Source: Cinclus cinclus (lineage: Eukaryota; Chordata; Aves; Passeriformes; Cinclidae). Taken from it: a stretch of DNA of 64,000 nt. A program made the position numbers and the translations under genes. Below are positions 57,901 to 64,000 of this stretch, in pieces (the stretch's first letter is position 1; each line of letters begins with the position of its first letter). Location of the stretch: positions 59,691,158 through 59,755,157 of the forward strand of contig NC_085049.1 in the NCBI RefSeq assembly GCF_963662255.1, read 5' to 3'. Below the pieces are notes generated by a model. It was not told the origin of the DNA and did not search any database. It saw only the letters and a list, made by a program, of their open reading frames with translations.

Positions 57901-60900
57901 AGAGCCATCTAAGCATATCCATCTAGACACTGCAGACTACACTCACTAGGCTAAGCAGTTTCACTCTGCTCCAACACACTCATTTCTCCCCCAACAGCCC
58001 AGTAATCAAAATTTGCGTTCAACCTAGCAGGAACAAAGGAAGCACATTACAAGCTTGTGTGGCTGATAAAAAAACTGCCTCACTTACGGAATCACTGCAC
58101 AGAAGTCTTGAACAGGAAGAAGCAATAGGTCCTCTTACCCAAAACTCAGACTTATTTGTGAGATATGTGAAGTCGTTTCAAGCAATGTATCAATTTACCT
58201 TCTTCATGTGAACTTAATTTTGAGCATAATGCAGATTTTCTATTTTGTTTAATAATTTGAAACAGCCTCATAGAACTTTGTTAACATAGGAGTTCCTCAA
58301 AGTATGAAGCTACTGCATCGTGATCTCACTGCGCACAAGATTATCCAATGTTAGTCAACAGCATGTAAGCATCTTCCAATGGTTCCTGCACGTGTATCAG
58401 AGTGCCCCCAACCAGTGCTGATTAACAGAACTCATCAGTACTCACACAGCAAGATTACTCTGTGAGATGATCTTCTGCAATATACCACGCTCGGCTTTCT
58501 TTTACAGACACATAAATCTTTTAAAACTTTTTGTCCTGATTATCAAAGACTGGACAAATAACAGGACAGCTGCCCAGATCTCCCACGTAACACTGATGCC
58601 AATATAGTAATGCATCACTACAGACAGCTCATAGCAAGTGAACTAAAAAACCAAAATACTGTGGGGCCTAATTCTTGACTATAAGCCTATAAAGAAGCAA
58701 ATGAAACCACCACCAGCTCATTCAGTAGGACACAAGTGAGGTCCTTCCGCTTCATTAAATTTTCTTTAGATTTGGGTTGACTACCACGATCCATCTGTGC
58801 AGAGAAGTCTCAGGCAGCAGTCAAATGCAATGCATCTTTAGTGCTCTGTCAAAAGCCTCTCACTTCCTAGCATGCTTATCAGGAAAGAAAATGCAGTTAC
58901 AGGCAGGTGACAAACAGTAAGACAGTATTTTCCACAGGCCAAGATGTACACAAAGAAGTTGGGAGGGTTATAGAGTGTCCAAGGTTCTGATTAAAATAGA
59001 CTCACTAAATGCTGTGCAAGTGACAGAGATGTATGTAAGTTTGCAGCCATTTCTTGCCACAACTCATACAAAATGCAAGAATTACTATTTTTGTCCTTCC
59101 TCATTGTATCTTCTTAAATTAGCAGAGAACACACATAACCAAAATAATCTCAAAAGCCAGAACATGAGCGTGAGCAATTCAGGAGTATATTTTGTAAGAA
59201 ATAATGCCCGTGCTCCAAATTCAGCCACAAATAGAGGAAAAATGGATTTCCATGTACTGAGTACCATTTCCATTGTCAAGGCCAAGTTGCCAACCCTCAT
59301 TTCTGCAGGTACAGTTATTACTTGCACACCTGATCAATGGCTGGGAATAGACTGACCTTGTTTCAGTTTTGGAGGAACACTTTTAAGTGCTTTTAAGAGA
59401 AGGCAAGTCAACCCCCAATGCCACAAGATTAATTTAAAGATCAAACCTGAGACAGCATTTAACAAAGTAGCAGATGTAACTTATTTCTTCCACATTTGAT
59501 GCTTTTTTTAAAGAAAAGGGAGAATAATTTAGACTTGTTTTCAACATTAAGTATGGTATAGAAGTAATACAAGACAATCAGCTCTTCAAACAGTCACCAG
59601 TTTGTCCAAGCAGTAACTACATTCACTGCTCACTTCTTTCAGAAAGTCGTGTTTCTGATATTATTCACCACCATACTTTTAGAGAAAACTACAGTCAGAT
59701 CTGGCTCTCACCAAGCCATCACGATATATTTCACAAAATAAACCTTACTAAACCACTCACAGCTGAAACAGGATACAGGATATGTCATTATCACGGAGAG
59801 TGCCAGACCCTATGTTAGTAGCTAAACTGAAGTATCTTGTAAAGTATATAAAAATTAAACTCAGAATACTGCATTAACAGAAACCAAATTTTATAATCCT
59901 AAAGAATCAAAGCATGTCTTAGAAACTTTATGTAGTGGTTACACATTCTTAAGTCCCTATTAATAACACGTATTAGCAACAAATCTTGCAAATCAGTGGC
60001 AATACTTGTCTTGACCAAAAAAAAAAACCAAGACACCAAAATTTAATTTTGTCCTTCCTAGGGAAAACTTTTATCAAAAAATCTCCTCAGATGAGCTACA
60101 GCTTGGCCAAGTGGATTGTAACTAGCTTCCACCATCTCACAGAGACACCATGCCTTCTTTACCAAAACGTCTGTACAGCTTTTCAGAAAGTCAGTATGTA
60201 TGAGCTTAAATCCAAACAATTAAGGAAATGGTTCTCACAGAATGGGTGAGGAACAGATGAGCGTGGCAGAAGGAACACAGTGAGCTTTGTCAGTTGAGAG
60301 AGGGGAATACTCTGGAGATTATTCTGCTAGATAAAATCTACATTCACTTATTTTTCCATATATTTTCTTAAGTGACCACAGAAAAAGCCCAGCTACAGTA
60401 AACCTGAGTCAGTGTACCTTCCTACCTCACAGGGGAGATGTGAACAGACATATTCAGAGCATTCAACTGCTGTACCAAAAGGCATCATGTAAACAAACAA
60501 CAACAAAAAATAATCAAATTTTGCATGCTACTTGGGTGCTGTTTTCTTCCCTCACATTCAAAATACTTTTTAAAAAAAAACACTTGTATAACACCAAATC
60601 AGAAATACACAGACTTCTTTTGCATCTGCAAGTTTTCCTTACTCACTAAGTGAACAAAACTAATAGACCATCTCCAGTTTAGCTTTGCACTTCTAGTACA
60701 GTGTACTGTTAAATTCATATTCCTAAACACAAAGAAAGAAGAAATTTGACAAGAACAACATCTGTTGTAAGCCAGCATTTAAACTGTAGTACTATGAAAA
60801 CATGTATTTCTAGAAATACAACAAATGATCAAAGTTCAGCAGGATTTTGGCTGATTGTATACATCTGACTTTATTATTATGCCATGGGCTCTCAATCTCC

Positions 60901-61853
60901 ATCTACAGCACAGATGCACCTAAAGAGCTTTCAAAAATTCACCAACCTCTTGTTGAAAGTTATCCTTCCAAATTCTTAACAGACACTGCTACTTTAATAA
61001 GAATCCACGCAAATCAGTCATATTCCATTTTATGCCAAAGATTAAAACAACATTTTTGGTTTCACATATAGGGTCAGGCTTCTCTAGCCCAGTTGAAGAT
61101 GTCCAGCCTTCTCAATGGTGTTAACGCAGCCATTCTCGAGCAATACAGATCAGGGAACTGATACGGTTGAGAAAACTCTGTGAGGGAGAAAAGCCATTTC
61201 TGACCTGACAGATCCATTCACTGTGTCATTACACAAACATCTGTACCAACAAAAGCGACACAGCAGGAACTGTTAAGTGGTGTGGCTACTGAAGGGCACT
61301 TGAAATCAGGAGCTCGTATTTAAAAGGCTCTTGTCTTTACACAACAATTGAACTACCCTTCCTAACACCAAAATGAATATAATACTGAACCTTCAGCTCA
61401 TACTTTTTTTTAATATTTTTTTTTCCCTCCAAGCTGCAGAACAGCTGCTTACACATCCTAATCCACCTCACTAGTCCTCCAAAAATTTTGGGAATTGATC
61501 AGTTCATTACATACCTCTTATTGCAAATTGACCTGTGTCCATACCCCCTATGTCTTCAAGCAGCCAAACATATCTGCTCGGGCAATACAGCAAAATCTGA
61601 ACATCCACTTCAAGAACCACTTGTGATCTGCTCCTCCTCAGACATTCAAGACAGGAGGCCCAGCAAAGGCACCACAGCTCTCACTAAACCTTTACCTTTC
61701 AGTTACAAAACAATGAAAAGGAGAAGTCAATTATTAATTGCAAGAGGAAAACAGTAAAGTGCAAGCAGTGTTGCCAAATTCTATCTTCCCAAGCTCCCAC
61801 TTTCTGTGCAGAAATTTATCCAATATCTAAAACAATGAGAACACTCAGTGGGG

Positions 61854-61867
61854 AAAAAAAAAAAAAA
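61854..61867. repeat. Poly-A run, 14 nt
   Basis: A14 in the 5' intron of TCF20. It has no recognisable flanking element. Confidence 0.85.
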
Positions 61868-64000
61868 CCACCATCCTAACACATTATTTTTAATTAAATT
61901 TTATAATTTCTCATACTAAGCAGTAGCCCCAGCCTTGATGACAAGTTGCTAAGATGAATACTTAGAAGGGTCATATTAAATAGTACCTATGTCTGTCTTT
62001 TCCATTCAACATAGTCTATACAATTAAATCTTTTTATTCTTATTTTTTTTAACAATGTCTGGTGCAATGAGCCTGTAACTAAGACTCCTGGGAACTCCTC
62101 AAGGCAAATGAAGTAAATTGACATAAAATCTGTATCAGTTATGTGCAAGTATTACTACATTACAGGCTATGCACTGTACACAAGAATTATATCCATTGAT
62201 TAGGATAAAACCATTGTTGAAGATAATACCACCTATTTACATTACAGGCAGTAACATTAAAATCAGGTAGAAAACAACCTTGATCTAACAAATTCAAGAA
62301 TTACTGTTCAATTGCAGAAATGCTGTACCCAAATTTACACCTTCCAATCCTCTTATAGATAGTTTTTGTTCCTTTAAGGTAAGGCAAAACATTTAGCTTT
62401 AACACTTTAAATTTTCACTAGCCAAGGTAATAATTCTTCCTATGAATTCAGCACTTCATCCCTCTATGTCAATGCAGATTTAAGAGGAATTTGAATGTGG
62501 AAGGTCTGCAAATACTACTATGTGTATTGTGCTATGGCACACTTCAAAAGAAAATACAGTCAAGGCCACATCATGTTTACTGATAAAAAAATTAGAGAGA
62601 AACCTTAGTTTTCCCAAACATTTGAACTTCTTTAAAAAAATTTCAAAGCATTTGTAAGATTTTCACACTAGAAGAACAGCAACTTTTCTTTGCCTAACAT
62701 TTCTCCTTGTCTCCTACAACCTATGTCCTCTAAATATCACTTTGCTCATTTCTCCACACTTCAGATTTCACTGCATCTGCCTCATGTTGAAGCCATAAAC
62801 TGAAGCAGACCCATTCTTACAGTAAGCTTTGTCTTTTGAGACTAACAGGGAGAGACTAAGACTTTAGCCACACTTGCACGGAGACAGGAGAAACAGTTGA
62901 GATTAATGCAAAATAACTTTATACATCTAAATAATTCAACGAAGAGATTACTTCAGAGGTAGGACTATTTTAAGGACGTCCTCCCCTTCATATATACCCA
63001 CCCCCTCCCCTGCAGGCTCTCTTTGAAATTTTCAGATTGGACCAGTTTCTTGAACCAGTTTCATTATGCATCCCCACTGTAGCTCCACTGGCATAACCAA
63101 CAGACAGATGTGAGAGAGAGAAGGCAGCACAAAGCAGTGTTGGAGCAAATAGCTCAGAACTCCTGAGGTTTACACCTAGCCTTGGCCTAAAGCACTTAAA
63201 ATTGCTTTGCTCTCCCCAGCTCCCCCACTGAGTTAAAAACTTTCAGAAGCAATATTTCTATATAAAGTGATTAAACTTCTAACACACCTCAGTTAAAATT
63301 CCGAAAAATCTAGGTTTTAAACTGAAGCCACTGTAACCAACAAACTCCACACTTCCAAGTTCCGCTGCCACAGCCAAAGGCAGGAAATGTCAACAGAAGT
63401 CAGACCACACCACAGGCACAAAATTAACTCTAATGAGCATAAGCAGTTCAGAGAAATTAACAACCTACAATTAGAGATCTTCTCACAACCGGGGTTTAAA
63501 TCTTTCTCCTTCCCCAGAGGATTTTTGTATCACCACAGTGATAGTGCCAGGAGCTGTGCTGAAGCTGGAAAGCTGACAGACAAAGCTTCTACGGCATGTA
63601 TTCCAGTTCATATCCTAAAGGATATATCCTTAAGGAAGCTGAAAGCAAAGAGGAGGGCTTAATCCAAAACCAGAGAAGAAAACAAGCCTCTGTAAATACT
63701 GATTAGTGGAGGATAACAAAGACACTGCACTCAGAGCATAATTTTTGGAAATGCTAGAGTTAACAGTTTAAAGTAAGACAGAGGGAGCTTAGATGGTCCA
63801 CTACTCACAGAATCAGACCCACCATTCTCTTAAACTTAAATTCCTGCACTCCTGCAGTCATTCATCTTATACACCAAGGAGGAAAGACCCAGAAGACACT
63901 ATTGTTTCTGTATCCACCTAGCTCTCCTCATGAGGAGACTAAATAAAGAGGTAGAATTAACATAAACCATACATGATGGATTACATTTAACCATTCCATA

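Larger units (their letters stand above)
54295..64000 (-). other. TCF20: TCF20 5' intron (partial)
   Basis: At least 9.7 kb upstream of the giant exon is intronic. There is no CpG island, promoter-like sequence or recognised repeat apart from the poly-C at 54949 and the poly-A at 61854. The first exon and promoter must lie beyond position 64000. The larger open frames here (for example 58975-59355 on the plus strand) look like chance. Confidence 0.7.

Overview
This is a vertebrate, almost certainly avian, genomic window dominated by one gene, TCF20 (transcription factor 20, also SPBP/AR1), on the minus strand. Three things support a bird: large AT-rich introns, CR1-type LINEs (one ending in the diagnostic ATTCTATG-type 3' repeat), and a protein very close to, but distinct from, mammalian TCF20. 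I cannot name the species.

Layout in the direction of transcription (high to low coordinates). Positions 64000-54295 are the 3' part of a 5' intron; the promoter and first exon lie outside the window. Positions 54294-48667 are the giant exon, with 36 nt of 5'UTR and codons 1-1864. A 26.8 kb intron (48666-21867) holds most of the mobile-element debris. Three small coding exons follow: 21866-21773, 15131-15082 and 12105-11978. The last of these carries the stop codon at 12022-12024. The final 3'UTR exon starts at 8196 and probably ends near 6890, after an AATAAA at 6910-6915. The joined reading frame gives a 1939-residue protein; human isoform 1 has 1960. The three small exons complete the zinc-binding extended PHD domain that begins in the giant exon.

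The 3' end shows a two-way C-terminus. Including the 128-nt exon gives a 27-residue tail. Skipping it joins codon 1912 to the last exon and gives a 5-residue tail ending at 8179-8181. Neither transcript should trigger nonsense-mediated decay. A long CU-rich tract sits just upstream of the skippable exon.

Mobile elements: a decayed CR1 LINE (about 42290-45832) apparently interrupted by an old endogenous-retrovirus-type LTR (about 42595-43048), a CR1 3' fragment (35955-36337), and an older CR1-like remnant (about 28240-28890). Positions 1-6890 lie beyond the TCF20 3' end. No intact gene was found there, only a decayed coding-like patch on the minus strand (about 4600-5560). The window is ordinary vertebrate sequence around a conserved regulator. 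I did not find a convincing new biological system; the most useful observations concern alternative splicing of the C-terminus, a near-perfect 19-bp hairpin in the large intron, and the nested repeats.
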